Assembly (NCBI GenBank): GCA_001704765.1
Contig: MBFK01000126.1
Location: forward strand, 124,001 to 188,000
Length of the DNA: 64,000 nt
DNA from: Sinorhizobium shofinae
Lineage (GTDB): Bacteria; Pseudomonadota; Alphaproteobacteria; Rhizobiales; Rhizobiaceae
Reading direction: 5' to 3'
The translations under genes were made by a program, and so were the position numbers. The notes below the pieces were generated by a model, which saw only the letters and a program-made list of their open reading frames with translations, ran no database searches and was not told the origin of the DNA. Positions 17,584-26,258 of the stretch are shown piece by piece. The number at the start of each line of letters is the position of its first letter. Within the stretch, counting starts at the first letter, position 1.

Positions 17584-17720
17584 CCCCTCACCCTAACCCT
17601 CTCCCCGCTTGCGGGGAGAGGGAACGCCTCCGGCAAAGCCGCCGCGTGAACTTTAGGCGAGGCGCTGACCGCGAGTCCCCTTTTCCCCGCTCGCGGGGAG
17701 AAGGTCGCGGCAGCGGGATG
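17584..17720. repeat. Pair of CCCCGC/GCGGGG palindromes of the mosaic family
   Basis: Two palindromes, CCTCTCCCCGCTTGCGGGGAGAGG (17600s) and TTCTCCCCGC-type CCCCGCTCGCGGGGAGAA (17680s-17703), lie between the binding-protein and ATPase genes. They could limit read-through and so make more binding protein than membrane components; that is inference. Close relatives occur at 43262-43303. Confidence 0.6.
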
Positions 17721-17746
17721 AAGGGCCAAAATCCTGGAGCATTTCC

Positions 17747-18745
17747 ATGACCACCGCCGTCCTCTTCGACAATGTCTCCCGCCATTTCGGTGCGGTGCGC
17801 GCCGTCGATCGCGTCAACCTGCAGATCGCCGAGGGCGAGTTCTTCGCGATGCTTGGGCCCTCGGGTTCCGGCAAGACGACCTGCCTGAGGCTGATGGCCG
17901 GCTTCGAGCAGCCGACCGGGGGCCATATCGAAATCTTCGGCGAGACCGCCGAGGGCGTGCCACCCTATCGCCGCAGCGTCAACACCGTGTTTCAGGACTA
18001 CGCCCTCTTCCCGCATCTCTCCATTCTCGACAATGTCGCCTATGGCCTGATGGTGAAGGGCGCCGGCCGCGAGGAAAGGCGCAAGTCGGCCGAGGATGCG
18101 CTTGCCATGGTCAAGCTGCCGGGCTACGGCACCCGCCGGCCGGGCCAGCTTTCCGGCGGCCAGCGCCAGCGCGTGGCGCTTGCGCGTGCACTCGTCAACA
18201 AGCCGAAGGTGCTGCTTCTCGACGAGCCGCTCGGCGCGCTCGACCTCAAGCTGCGCGAACAGATGCAGGAGGAATTGAAGAGCCTGCAGAAGTCGCTCGG
18301 CATTACCTTCGTCTTCGTCACCCACGACCAGGGCGAGGCGCTGTCGATGGCCGATCGCATCGCCGTCTTCAACGAAGGCCGGATCCAGCAGCTCGGCAGC
18401 CCGGAAGAGGTCTATAACCAGCCGAAGACCCGCTTCGTCGCCGACTTCGTCGGCTCGTCCAACGTGCTCTCGGCAAGGCTCTGCCAGAAACTGGGCCTCA
18501 GGGCGGCCTTCGCCAGCCTCAGGCCGGAAGCGATCGCGATCGCCGCGCCGCACAACGGCGCGCTGAGCCTTTCCGGCACCGTCGTCGCGCAGAGTTTCCT
18601 CGGCGCCACAAACCGCATCGTCGTCGATGTCGACGGCGCGCGCATCGCCGTCGCCAGCCCGGCCGCGCACGGGATCCCCTCCATCGGCAGCCCGGTCACC
18701 ATCAGTTTCGCGGCCCGCGACCTTCACCCGATGGAGGACGCATGA
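17747..18745 (+). CDS. polyamine-class ABC transporter ATP-binding protein (YdcT/PotA-like)
   Basis: 332 residues. Walker A GPSGSGKT is at 37-44, Q-loop FQDYALFPHLS near 84, signature LSGGQRQRVALARAL near 137, Walker B VLLLDEP near 157, and H-loop VTHDQGEALSMADR. A C-terminal TOBE-like domain (about 245-332) is typical of PotA/UgpC-type ATPases. The stop overlaps the first permease start (ATGA). It hydrolyses ATP at the cytosolic face for amine uptake. Confidence 0.9.
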   Translation: MTTAVLFDNVSRHFGAVRAVDRVNLQIAEGEFFAMLGPSGSGKTTCLRLMAGFEQPTGGHIEIFGETAEGVPPYRRSVNTVFQDYALFPHLSILDNVAYGLMVKGAGREERRKSAEDALAMVKLPGYGTRRPGQLSGGQRQRVALARALVNKPKVLLLDEPLGALDLKLREQMQEELKSLQKSLGITFVFVTHDQGEALSMADRIAVFNEGRIQQLGSPEEVYNQPKTRFVADFVGSSNVLSARLCQKLGLRAAFASLRPEAIAIAAPHNGALSLSGTVVAQSFLGATNRIVVDVDGARIAVASPAAHGIPSIGSPVTISFAARDLHPMEDA

Positions 18746-19692
18746 CCATCGTCGCCGAAAGCTCCGTCCTCCCGGAACGCCGCGGCACGGTCGGCCGTCT
18801 CTCGGACTTCTTGTGGAGGCATCCGCATATGCTTCTGGCGGTCCTGCTGGGGCCGCCGCTCGTCTGGCTTGGGATCGTCTATCTCGGTTCGCTCTTCGCA
18901 TTGCTGTTGCAGAGCTTCTTCTCGATTGACGACTTTTCCGGCCTCATCAACTACGAGTTCACGCTGGCCACCTATGGGCAGCTCCTCAGCGAGACCAATC
19001 TCGACATCATCCTGCGCACGGTGTTGATGGCGGCGACAGTGACGCTCGCCTCTGCGCTCATCGCCTTTCCCATCGCTTACTACGCCGCCCGCTACGCGCG
19101 TGGAAAATGGAAGGCGCTGTTCTATCTCGGCGTCATGCTGCCGCTCTGGTCGAGCTATCTGGTGAAGATCTATGCCTGGAAGCTGATCCTCGCCAAGGAA
19201 GGCATCCTCACCTGGTTCTTCGAGAAGCTGAACCTGCTCTGGCTGCTCGATGCGTGGCTGGCACTTCCCGTCGTCGGCGGCAATTCGCTGTCGGTCAGCT
19301 ACACTGGTACCTTCATCGTCTTCGTCTATGTCTGGATGCCCTTCATGATCCTGCCGATCCAGGCGGCGCTGGAGCGCGTACCGACGAACCTGATCGAGGC
19401 CTCGTCGGACCTCGGCGGCACGCCGGCCCAGACCTTCCGCTACGTCCTCTTCCCGCTGGCGCTGCCCGGCATCGTCGCCGGTTCGATCTTCACCTTTTCG
19501 CTGACGCTCGGTGACTACATCATTCCGCAGATCATCGGCTCGTCGCGGCTCTTCATCGGCCAGGCCGTCTATGCCCAGCAGGGCACCGCCGGCAACATTC
19601 CGCTCGCCGCCGCCTTCACGGTCGTGCCGATCGTCATCATGGGTGCCTATCTCTGGATGGCCAAACGCATGGGGGCCTTCGATGCGCTCTGA
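18742..19692 (+). CDS. polyamine-class ABC transporter permease (YdcU/PotB-like)
   Basis: 316 residues with about six membrane helices and the EAA loop ([28 protein letters not shown] near 215). It overlaps the ATPase stop by four bases, and its own end overlaps the start of the second permease by eleven bases, as in tightly coupled transporter operons. Confidence 0.88.
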   Translation: MTIVAESSVLPERRGTVGRLSDFLWRHPHMLLAVLLGPPLVWLGIVYLGSLFALLLQSFFSIDDFSGLINYEFTLATYGQLLSETNLDIILRTVLMAATVTLASALIAFPIAYYAARYARGKWKALFYLGVMLPLWSSYLVKIYAWKLILAKEGILTWFFEKLNLLWLLDAWLALPVVGGNSLSVSYTGTFIVFVYVWMPFMILPIQAALERVPTNLIEASSDLGGTPAQTFRYVLFPLALPGIVAGSIFTFSLTLGDYIIPQIIGSSRLFIGQAVYAQQGTAGNIPLAAAFTVVPIVIMGAYLWMAKRMGAFDAL

Positions 19693-20497
19693 GAAAGCGA
19701 ACAGCGCCCCGCTGGGCCTGAAGGTCGCCGCCGCCGCCGGCCTTGCCTTCATGCATCTGCCGATCCTGCTCATCTTCCTCTATGCCTTCACGACCGAGGA
19801 GAAGAGCTACCAGTTCCCGCCGCCGGGGCTGACGGGGCAATGGTTTGCGGTCGCCTGGAACCGGCCTGATGTCTGGGCGGCGCTCACCCTCTCGGTCAAG
19901 GTCGCCTCGATCGCGACGGCGGCCGCGCTCGTCCTCGGCACGCTCTGCGCCGCCGCCGTCAGCCAGACCCGCTTCTTCGGCCGCGAGACGATCTCGCTGC
20001 TCGTCATCCTGCCGATCGCGCTGCCCGGTATCATCACCGGCATTGCGCTGCGCTCGGCCTTCTCGATGGCGGACATCCCGTTTTCCTTCTGGACGATCGT
20101 GCTTGGCCACGCGACCTTCTGCATCGTCGTCGTCTACAACAATGCGGTCGCCCGATTCCGGCGGATTTCCGGCTCGCTGATCGAGGCGTCTATGGATCTT
20201 GGCGCCGACGGCTTCCAGACCTTCCGCTACATCATCCTGCCGAATATCGGCACGGCGCTGCTTGCCGGCGGCATGCTCGCCTTCGCGCTCTCCTTCGACG
20301 AGGTGATCGTCACGACCTTTACTGCCGGACAACAGTCGACCCTGCCGATCTGGATGCTCGAAGAACTGATCCGCCCGCGCCAGCGGCCGGTGACCAACGT
20401 CGTCGCGATGATCGTGGTCGTCGTCACCTTCCTGCCGATCCTCGGCGCCTATTACCTGACCCGCGACGGCGACCAGATCGCTGGAGCCGGCAAATGA
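19682..20497 (+). CDS. polyamine-class ABC transporter permease (YdcV/PotC-like)
   Basis: 271 residues, multi-helix membrane permease with the EAA loop ([26 protein letters not shown] near 165). The ATG at 19682 lies inside the end of the preceding permease gene. A longer reading frame upstream is antagonised by its arginine/serine-rich composition and is not used. It pairs with the preceding permease. Confidence 0.88.
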   Translation: MRSEKANSAPLGLKVAAAAGLAFMHLPILLIFLYAFTTEEKSYQFPPPGLTGQWFAVAWNRPDVWAALTLSVKVASIATAAALVLGTLCAAAVSQTRFFGRETISLLVILPIALPGIITGIALRSAFSMADIPFSFWTIVLGHATFCIVVVYNNAVARFRRISGSLIEASMDLGADGFQTFRYIILPNIGTALLAGGMLAFALSFDEVIVTTFTAGQQSTLPIWMLEELIRPRQRPVTNVVAMIVVVVTFLPILGAYYLTRDGDQIAGAGK

Positions 20498-20522
20498 CAT
20501 CGAACATGAAGGGAGAACAGAC

Positions 20523-21950
20523 ATGGACACCCAACTCCTGATCGGATCGCGTTTCGAAGCCGGAACCGAGGCCGAGGAGCACATCCTCAACCCGCGGACG
20601 GGCGCCAGGATCATCGACCTCGCCGAAGCCTCCCATGCGCAGATCGACGCCGCCGTCGATGCGGCAGAGCGCGCCTTCGTTACCTGGTCGCAGACGACGC
20701 CCGCCGAGCGCTCGAGCCATCTCCTGAAGATCGCCGACGCCATCGAGAAGAACGCCGACGACTTCGCCGCGCTGGAAGCCCTGAACTGCGGCAAGCCGAT
20801 CAATGCGGTGAAGAATGACGAACTGCCGGCGATCATCGATTGCTGGCGTTTCTTTGCCGGCGCGGTGCGCAACCTGCACGGGCCGACGGCGGGCGAATAT
20901 CTGCCGGGCCACACCTCGATGATCCGCCGCGACCCGATCGGCATCGTCGGCTCGATCGCCCCCTGGAACTATCCCTTGATGATGATGGCCTGGAAACTAG
21001 CGCCGGCGATCGCCGGCGGCAACACCGTGGTCTTCAAACCATCGGAGCAGACGCCGCTCACGGCCTTGAAGCTCGCGCGGCTGCTGGCCGACATTCTCCC
21101 CGAAGGGGTCGTCAACGTCATCACCGGCCGTGGGGAAACGGTCGGCAATGCGCTGATCAACCATCCCAAGGTGTCAATGGTCTCGATCACGGGGGATATC
21201 GCCACCGGCAAGAAGGTGCTCGCTGCCGCCGCCAAGACGGTCAAGCGCACCCATCTCGAGCTCGGTGGCAAGGCGCCGGTCATCGTCTATGACGACGCCG
21301 ATCTCGAGGCCGTCGTCAACGGCATCCGCACCTTCGGCTATTACAATGCCGGTCAGGACTGCACCGCTGCTTGCCGCATCTATGCGCAAGCCGGCATCTA
21401 CGAAAAGCTCGTCGCCGACCTGACATCCGCCGTTTCGACGATCCGCTACAACCTTGCCGACGATACCGAGAACGAGATCGGGCCGCTGATCTCCAAACGC
21501 CAGCGCGATCGCGTCGCTAGCTTCGTCGAGCGGGCAGCGGACCAGAAACATATCGAGATCACTACCGGCGGCGACACAGGCAGCGCTGAGGGGTTCTTCT
21601 TCCAGCCGACGGTCGTTGCCGGCGCGACGCAGGAGGACGAAATCGTCCGCCGCGAGGTCTTCGGGCCGGTCGTTTCCGTCACTCGCTTCACCGGCAAGGA
21701 CGACGTCGTTGCCTGGGCGAATGACAGCGACTATGGCCTCGCCTCCTCCGTCTGGACGAAGGATATCAGCAGGGCGATGAAGGCCGCCTCACGGCTGCAA
21801 TATGGCTGCACGTGGATCAACACGCATTTCATGCTGACCAACGAAATGCCGCATGGCGGCGTCAAGCAGTCGGGCTACGGCAAGGATATGTCGGCCTATG
21901 CGCTGGAGGACTACACCGCCGTTCGGCACATCATGATCAACCATGGCTGA
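20523..21950 (+). CDS. patD: gamma-aminobutyraldehyde dehydrogenase (PatD/YdcW-like)
   Basis: 475 residues, NAD(P)-dependent aldehyde dehydrogenase. The general base Glu246 (LELGGKAP) and nucleophile Cys280 (GQDCTAACR) are present, with the cofactor segment [19 protein letters not shown] near 139. Length, the C-terminal [13 protein letters not shown] segment and its position after a ydcSTUV-type transporter fit gamma-aminobutyraldehyde dehydrogenase, which makes GABA in putrescine breakdown. GGGAGAACAG gives a good ribosome site. Betaine aldehyde dehydrogenase is the main alternative. Confidence 0.85.
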   Translation: MDTQLLIGSRFEAGTEAEEHILNPRTGARIIDLAEASHAQIDAAVDAAERAFVTWSQTTPAERSSHLLKIADAIEKNADDFAALEALNCGKPINAVKNDELPAIIDCWRFFAGAVRNLHGPTAGEYLPGHTSMIRRDPIGIVGSIAPWNYPLMMMAWKLAPAIAGGNTVVFKPSEQTPLTALKLARLLADILPEGVVNVITGRGETVGNALINHPKVSMVSITGDIATGKKVLAAAAKTVKRTHLELGGKAPVIVYDDADLEAVVNGIRTFGYYNAGQDCTAACRIYAQAGIYEKLVADLTSAVSTIRYNLADDTENEIGPLISKRQRDRVASFVERAADQKHIEITTGGDTGSAEGFFFQPTVVAGATQEDEIVRREVFGPVVSVTRFTGKDDVVAWANDSDYGLASSVWTKDISRAMKAASRLQYGCTWINTHFMLTNEMPHGGVKQSGYGKDMSAYALEDYTAVRHIMINHG

Positions 21951-21971
21951 GGTAATGGGGAGGATATTGCT

Positions 21972-22460
21972 ATGTACCGCCGCCAACTGCTTGCTGCCAC
22001 CGGCGCTTTGGGTTTGGCCCTTCTATTTGCGCCCACCGTCCTTGCCGCGGAAGATGCCCCGGCGGTCGTTGCGGCCTATCTCGCCGCATGGAATGCCCAT
22101 GACTCGAGCAAGGCCGCCTCGTATTTCGCCGACGATGTCACCTATTACGATGCATCGGTCGGCAAGCCCGTGACTGGCAGGGATGCCGCCAAGACCGGTG
22201 TCATCGACAATTTTCTGAATGCCGTTCCTGACGCCGTCTGGACGATGAAGGGTGACCCGATCGCTGCTGGCGACAAGGTGTCCTTCGAATGGGAGTTTTC
22301 GGGGACCAACACGGGCGCCTGGAGCGATGGCACCGCCGCTACCGGCAAGAAGTTCAAGATTACCGGGGCTTCGGTTTTCACCGTCAAGGACGGCAAGATC
22401 GCCTCTCAGAGCGACTATTACGACGCACTGGGGTTCTACAAGCAACTTGGGTTGATGTAG
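21972..22460 (+). CDS. exported SnoaL/NTF2-like protein
   Basis: 162 residues. A signal peptide (MYRRQLLAATGALGLALLF, cleavage after VLA near 25) precedes an NTF2/SnoaL-type domain (VVAAYLAAWNAHDSSKAASYFADDVTYYD near 30; GKIASQSDYYDALGF near the end), similar to ester cyclase/polyketide-cyclase-like proteins. Many such proteins bind small molecules without known catalysis. It starts 21 bases after the aldehyde dehydrogenase and may be the last operon gene. Function unknown. Confidence 0.7.
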   Translation: MYRRQLLAATGALGLALLFAPTVLAAEDAPAVVAAYLAAWNAHDSSKAASYFADDVTYYDASVGKPVTGRDAAKTGVIDNFLNAVPDAVWTMKGDPIAAGDKVSFEWEFSGTNTGAWSDGTAATGKKFKITGASVFTVKDGKIASQSDYYDALGFYKQLGLM

Positions 22461-22699
22461 ACGCCGCGACGAAGTCTTCGGGCCGACCCTCTGCTCATTG
22501 AAGCCGTCGGTCGCAGATTGTGAATTTCCCGGAACAATCAAACCCTTCGGCTGATCCAGACATCGGCCGGAGGGCAAATTTTGCGCAGCTTCGGCAAAAC
22601 GCACTCCGGCCACTGTGTCGATCCCGCAGTATCCCAGCCAAGCATCCCGGGCATGTCATGCGCAGACGCTGTTGCGCATTTCCCACAAATGTCAAAACA

Positions 22700-22714
22700 T
22701 GACTCCGATAGTCA
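22700..22714. promoter_or_regulatory. IRO-type box (TGA-N9-TCA), candidate RirA site
   Basis: TGACTCCGATAGTCA fits the TGA-N9-TCA iron-responsive operator bound by RirA in rhizobia, with extended symmetry (ATGACT/AGTCAT). It lies about 200 bases before the fhuF start. RirA control of siderophore genes is established in rhizobia; binding here is inferred. Confidence 0.55.
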
Positions 22715-22761
22715 TAAAAGTCACTTGCGGGCGCAAAAATCATGAGTAATCAAGTCATCTT

Positions 22762-22783
22762 ATTGATTTTCGCTTACTGTCAA
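22762..22783 (+). promoter_or_regulatory. 22-base motif, copy 1
   Basis: ATTGATTTTCGCTTACTGTC followed by AA, with TTGA/TCAA ends, recurs almost identically after fhuP at 24843-24864 (19 of 22 bases the same). It could be an activator site or promoter element linked to siderophore genes. Not a motif I can name. Confidence 0.35.
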
Positions 22784-22797
22784 TAAAGTTGCATCGC

Positions 22798-22914
22798 ATG
22801 CCCAGCCAAGCCACCCGCCTCTTCTTCGACCGGCGCGACGTTACCTGCCCACCCGGCTGTTGCTATCGCGACCAGGGCCGCATGGTCATCGGCTCGCTGC
22901 GTTACGATTGGTGA
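22798..22914 (+). CDS. Possible 38-residue upstream peptide (doubtful)
   Basis: An ATG-to-TGA frame of 38 codons, MPSQATRLFFDRRDV... with a CPPGCC cluster, ends four bases before the fhuF GTG. No Shine-Dalgarno sequence precedes the ATG. It could be a leader peptide, or chance. No family recognised. Confidence 0.2.
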   Translation: MPSQATRLFFDRRDVTCPPGCCYRDQGRMVIGSLRYDW

Positions 22915-22918
22915 CGTC

Positions 22919-23674
22919 GTGGCGACGGGCAGCCCCAACAGCATAACGGACGTCAAGGGCCTGAGAGGCCTGTCGGCGGCCTTTGCCGGTCCGCATGCCT
23001 GGTGCAACGAAAAGATGTTGCTGTCGTCCGATCTTGCCGATGGCATCCCGCTGACCGAATTCTTCGCGTCCGGCGCCTTCGACCGGGCGCTTTCGACCTA
23101 TGCGGCAACATTCGACGACAGCGATCGGCGGGCCGTCGCTTCCATGTGGTCGCTCTTTTATTTCTCGAGCCTTACGATTCCCTATGTCGTCGCCTGGGCG
23201 CTGGAGCGCCAAATGCTGCCCGTTACTTTCGACGAGATGACGGTGGCGCTTTCGGCCGACGGATTGCCTCGTGCCCTCGGAGTCCCGGCACCTGGCGTTT
23301 GGAGCGATGAGGGCGGGCGGGAAATTTTCTCCGCCCTCCAACCCCTGATGGACGAGCACCTCGTCAGAGTCATTGGCCATCTCAAGGCGGTGGGCGGCAT
23401 TTCGCCGAAGCTCGCCTGGAACAACGCCGCCGTCTACATCGACTACGCGCTGCGTTGCGCCGGAACCGAACCCTTGAGCGATCAGGCCGATGCGATGACC
23501 CGCCTGCGCCTGATGCCTAACGGCACGCCAAACCCCTTCTTCGACTGCCTGCGTCACGAGGAAGAGGACGGGGCGCGCGTCTGCCGGCGCAAGATCTGCT
23601 GCCTGCGATATCTCCTTCCCGGCATCCCGAGCTGCGGCAGCCTCTGCGCCCTTCCGAGCCAAAGGAATCAATAG
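22919..23674 (+). CDS. fhuF: ferric-siderophore reductase FhuF
   Basis: 251 residues, starting at GTG, the first start codon in the frame. The C-terminus has the cysteines that hold the [2Fe-2S] cluster of FhuF: CC at 227-228, then Cys239 and Cys243. FhuF reduces hydroxamate-bound Fe(III) in the cytosol to release iron. Spacing is CC-X10-C-X3-C, one residue longer at the end than the E. coli CC-X10-C-X2-C. The stop is one base before the start of the periplasmic binding protein; the pair matches fhuF-fhuP of S. meliloti as I recall it. Probably iron regulated through the upstream TGA-N9-TCA box. Confidence 0.82.
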   Translation: MATGSPNSITDVKGLRGLSAAFAGPHAWCNEKMLLSSDLADGIPLTEFFASGAFDRALSTYAATFDDSDRRAVASMWSLFYFSSLTIPYVVAWALERQMLPVTFDEMTVALSADGLPRALGVPAPGVWSDEGGREIFSALQPLMDEHLVRVIGHLKAVGGISPKLAWNNAAVYIDYALRCAGTEPLSDQADAMTRLRLMPNGTPNPFFDCLRHEEEDGARVCRRKICCLRYLLPGIPSCGSLCALPSQRNQ

Positions 23675-23675
23675 C

Positions 23676-24809
23676 TTGCCCCTCTTGTCCCAGATCCCCT
23701 CGGCCCACGTTCGAACCGTCGCATTGCTGTTGATCGCCCTTTTCACCTTTGCTGCCCGGGCCGAAGCGCAATGGCCGATGACGGTTACCGATGCGGCAGG
23801 ACGCGAGGTCACGATAGCTTCGCGCCCCCAGGCGGTTCTACTCGGCACCGGCTTCAATCTCATCGCGCTGTCGCTGATCCACCCCGATCCGGTGAGCCTA
23901 CTGGCCGGTTGGTCCGGTGACATGAAGGGTGACAATCCGGAAATCTATGAAAGCTTCCGACGCAAATTCCCGAGACTTGCCGAGGTGCCGCTGATCAACG
24001 ACGGGAGCGGTCCCGGCCTTTCCTTCGAGACAATCCTGACGCTCAAAGCCGATCTGGCGCTCCTCGCCAATTGGCAGGCGGATACGGAGGCCGGCCAGCG
24101 CGCCATCGACTATCTCTCGGGGACCGGCGTTCCGGTGGTCGTCGTGAACTTCAACGACGACGTCCTGAAGCGCACGCCCGGCACCATGCGTCTGCTCGGC
24201 AAGATTTTCGAACGGGAGGAAAAGGCCGAGGAATTCGCCCGCTTCTACGAGGAGCGCCTTGCCCGCATCCGCGACCGGGTTGCCAAGCATCCGGGGCCTG
24301 GACCCACCGTTCTGATGGAAGCCTTTCCCGGTGCGGATCGCCGCTGCTGGGCCTATGGCATCGGCGGTCTCGGTGAATTCATCAGCCTGACGGGCAGCCA
24401 CAACATCGCCGAAGGCAAGCTGCCAGGGCCGGGCGGCATGATGAACGCGGAAGCGGTCATGGCCGAGGACCCCGATGTCTATATCGCCACCTCGTCGCCG
24501 GGCGGCAAATATAGCGGTCTTTCGATCGGCCCGGGAGTCAGTGCCGATGAGGCCGAGCAGACATTGGCAAAGGCGGTTGACACGCCGATGATGGCGAGTA
24601 TCGCAGCGGTCCGCAACGGCCGCGTCCACGGCCTTTGGAATTTCTTCAATGCTATTCCGCTGAACATCGTCGCCGCGGATGCCTTCGCTGCCTGGCTGAG
24701 GCCGGACCTCTTTCCGGATGTCGATCCGACCAGGACCTTAGCCGAGATCAATCAACGCTTCGCCGCCGTTCCCTTCGAGGGGGCCTACTGGATCAGCCTA
24801 AAAAAATGA
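23676..24809 (+). CDS. fhuP: hydroxamate siderophore ABC transporter binding protein FhuP
   Basis: 377 residues from a TTG start with AAAGGA nine bases upstream. A signal peptide (about 1-30, ending ARAEAQ) leads into a class-III periplasmic binding protein (MTVTDAAGREVTIASRPQAVLLG, then the long helix and C-terminal lobe with NAEAVMAEDPDVYIATSSPGG). Such proteins deliver ferric siderophores to an inner-membrane permease/ATPase, not encoded in the window. It is directly coupled to fhuF, so uptake and reductive release are made together. Confidence 0.82.
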   Translation: MPLLSQIPSAHVRTVALLLIALFTFAARAEAQWPMTVTDAAGREVTIASRPQAVLLGTGFNLIALSLIHPDPVSLLAGWSGDMKGDNPEIYESFRRKFPRLAEVPLINDGSGPGLSFETILTLKADLALLANWQADTEAGQRAIDYLSGTGVPVVVVNFNDDVLKRTPGTMRLLGKIFEREEKAEEFARFYEERLARIRDRVAKHPGPGPTVLMEAFPGADRRCWAYGIGGLGEFISLTGSHNIAEGKLPGPGGMMNAEAVMAEDPDVYIATSSPGGKYSGLSIGPGVSADEAEQTLAKAVDTPMMASIAAVRNGRVHGLWNFFNAIPLNIVAADAFAAWLRPDLFPDVDPTRTLAEINQRFAAVPFEGAYWISLKK

Positions 24810-24842
24810 GCTTCGCCGAAAGGTGGAGGAGAGCCCTAGCAC

Positions 24843-24864
24843 ATTGATTTTCGCATACTCTCAG
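24843..24864 (+). promoter_or_regulatory. 22-base motif, copy 2
   Basis: ATTGATTTTCGCATACTCTC followed by AG, in the same orientation as copy 1 at 22762-22783. It lies 34 bases after the fhuP stop. No iron gene follows it on the plus strand, so its role here is unclear. Confidence 0.3.
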
Positions 24865-24928
24865 CCGCGAAGAACCGCGGGCGGCGGCAATTGCCAGCTT
24901 TGCGCGAGACTATATAAGATTCCTCCAC

Positions 24929-25032
24929 TGCATGATCCCTTAGATCGGTATCGATTTAAGGGGAAAATCATGCAGTAATCCAAAGTGCTACAGCGACCTT
25001 TGCGCGTCCTGTTGGAAGCGCGGCGCTGTAGG
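24929..25032 (+). repeat. Two-palindrome RIME1-like element, copy A
   Basis: The first palindrome is TGCATGAT...TTAGATCG/CGATTTAA...ATCATGCA, the second CTACAGCG...CGCTGTAG with an inner GCGCG stem. Related copies are at 52463-52561 (opposite orientation) and 53172-53275. The end of the element, CTGTAGGAGG, runs into the ribosome site of the next gene. Confidence 0.65.
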
Positions 25033-25041
25033 AGGATCTTT

Positions 25042-25560
25042 ATGCTGTGGGTGATTGCGTTACTCCTGGGCTTGGCGATCGTGTATCTCGCGGCCCGCTA
25101 CGGCCGCTTTCGTAGCTGGGTGGAGCCGGTCCTTTCCATTGCGGTTGCGGTTGGGCTCGCCGCCGCCTTTCTGATCTGGTTGAGCGATACGGCTCCCGAC
25201 TCGCCTGCACCCGCACCCTCCCCGCGCCCAGCCGGGCTCGGCCCTTCCGACATCGTCCTCGACAATCTCACCTTCGAGCGCAATCAGTCAGAACGCAGCT
25301 ATCGCCTCCGTGGAACCGTCGGCAACACCTCGGAAATCGCGTTGGAATATTTCCGCCTGACCGTCACGCTCGAGGATTGCCCGGAAAGCGGCTGCAGGTC
25401 GATCGGCGACGACACGGCGCTCGTGCTCGTGCGTGTCCCAGGCGGTGAGACCCGTCCCTTCGAGACGTTTCTCACCTTTCCGTTCCGCCAGGACGAAGCG
25501 CCCATGGCACCCAAATGGAGCTACCGTATCGTAGAGGCGAAGGGCGCAGCGGCCCGATAA
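25042..25560 (+). CDS. Hypothetical two-helix membrane protein
   Basis: 172 residues. The start at 25042 follows TAGGAGGATCT. Two N-terminal membrane helices (about 1-15 and 27-48) are followed by a proline-rich linker (TAPDSPAPAPSPRPAG) and a periplasmic domain. That domain (DIVLDNLTFERN...YRLRGTVGNTSE...FRLTVTLEDC) looks like the FxLYD/DUF-type beta-sandwich of bacterial surface proteins. Two cysteines (CPESGC) could pair. It follows a repeat and converges on the isochorismatase-family gene, the two stops adjoining. Function unknown. Confidence 0.65.
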   Translation: MLWVIALLLGLAIVYLAARYGRFRSWVEPVLSIAVAVGLAAAFLIWLSDTAPDSPAPAPSPRPAGLGPSDIVLDNLTFERNQSERSYRLRGTVGNTSEIALEYFRLTVTLEDCPESGCRSIGDDTALVLVRVPGGETRPFETFLTFPFRQDEAPMAPKWSYRIVEAKGAAAR

Positions 25561-26145
25561 TCACGCCGCCTTCGCCGCGCTGAGCGCGGTCAGCAATTCC
25601 TCTGTGGTCAGCACCTCGGCAAAATCGGCTCTGAGCGTTGCGATATGCGCACGGTGGATTTCCCGCGCCGCAATCACGCCGCCCTCCCCATCCGCCAAAT
25701 CGAAACAATCGCAGGCGTCTTCCACAAGGAGCACGCGATAGCCGAGATTGGCGGCGACCCGCACCGAGGTCGAGACACACATGTCGGTCGAGATGCCGAA
25801 CATCACGACGGTATGGGTTCCGAGGCGTCGGAGCCTCAGATCGAGATCTGTCCCGATGAAGGCAGCGTTCACGCTCTTGGTGACGAGGGGTTCCTCTCCC
25901 ACGGGTTCGAAGCCGGGACGAAGGGCGTTGCCCGGCTGCTCCGGATGCAACGTCGAGCCTTCCTTGACGCTGTCGTGCCGCACATGAATGATCGGCCGCC
26001 TTGCCGCGCGCCACGCGGCCAGAAGTGTCAGCCCGTTTTCATCGACGCGTTCATTCCAGCGTGGCGGCCAGGGCGCCGCATCAAAGGCGCGCTGCATGTC
26101 GATCGGGATCAGGGCGGTATTTTCTGGCAGTTTCAAGCTGTTCAT
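25561..26145 (-). CDS. isochorismatase-family cysteine hydrolase
   Basis: 194 residues, typical length. The catalytic triad of the family is visible: Asp16 (LIPIDMQRAF), Lys90 (VTKSVNAAF) and Cys123 (STDMCVST), with the usual cis-peptide region before the cysteine. Members hydrolyse amides such as nicotinamide, N-carbamoyl compounds or isochorismate. The gene is divergent from an Lrp-type regulator across 113 bases, and that regulator probably controls it. Exact substrate unknown. Confidence 0.85.
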   Translation of the reverse strand: MNSLKLPENTALIPIDMQRAFDAAPWPPRWNERVDENGLTLLAAWRAARRPIIHVRHDSVKEGSTLHPEQPGNALRPGFEPVGEEPLVTKSVNAAFIGTDLDLRLRRLGTHTVVMFGISTDMCVSTSVRVAANLGYRVLLVEDACDCFDLADGEGGVIAAREIHRAHIATLRADFAEVLTTEELLTALSAAKAA

Positions 26146-26217
26146 GACGCGGGCTCCTTCGTTGTCCGAAGAACCTAACTACCCTATCGTCCGGTTTCAT
26201 TGGGCATGATGCCGTCC

Positions 26218-26237
26218 CGCCGGACATTTGTCCGGCG
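26218..26237. promoter_or_regulatory. Palindromic candidate operator of the Lrp-type gene
   Basis: CGCCGGACA-TT-TGTCCGGCG is a perfect 9-bp dyad, 21 bases before the Lrp-type TTG start, in the divergent gap. Partial copies of its half-site (TTGTCCGA at about 26163, CGTCCGG at about 26189) lie nearby. This suggests cooperative binding by the Lrp-type protein. Confidence 0.45.
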
Positions 26238-26258
26238 CACGCGGCCGAGGACAACGAA

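Larger units (their letters stand above)
22461..22797. promoter_or_regulatory. fhuF upstream region without a gene
   Basis: These 337 bases show no supported gene. The distal half is ordinary GC-rich sequence. The last 100 bases are AT-rich and hold a TGA-N9-TCA iron-type box (22700-22714) and the 22-base motif listed at 22762-22783. It is the probable iron-responsive promoter of fhuF-fhuP. Confidence 0.5.

Noticed and set aside
17584-17720. CRISPR-like or phage attachment repeats
   Set aside because: Only two dissimilar palindromes without regular spacers; they match dispersed mosaic elements.
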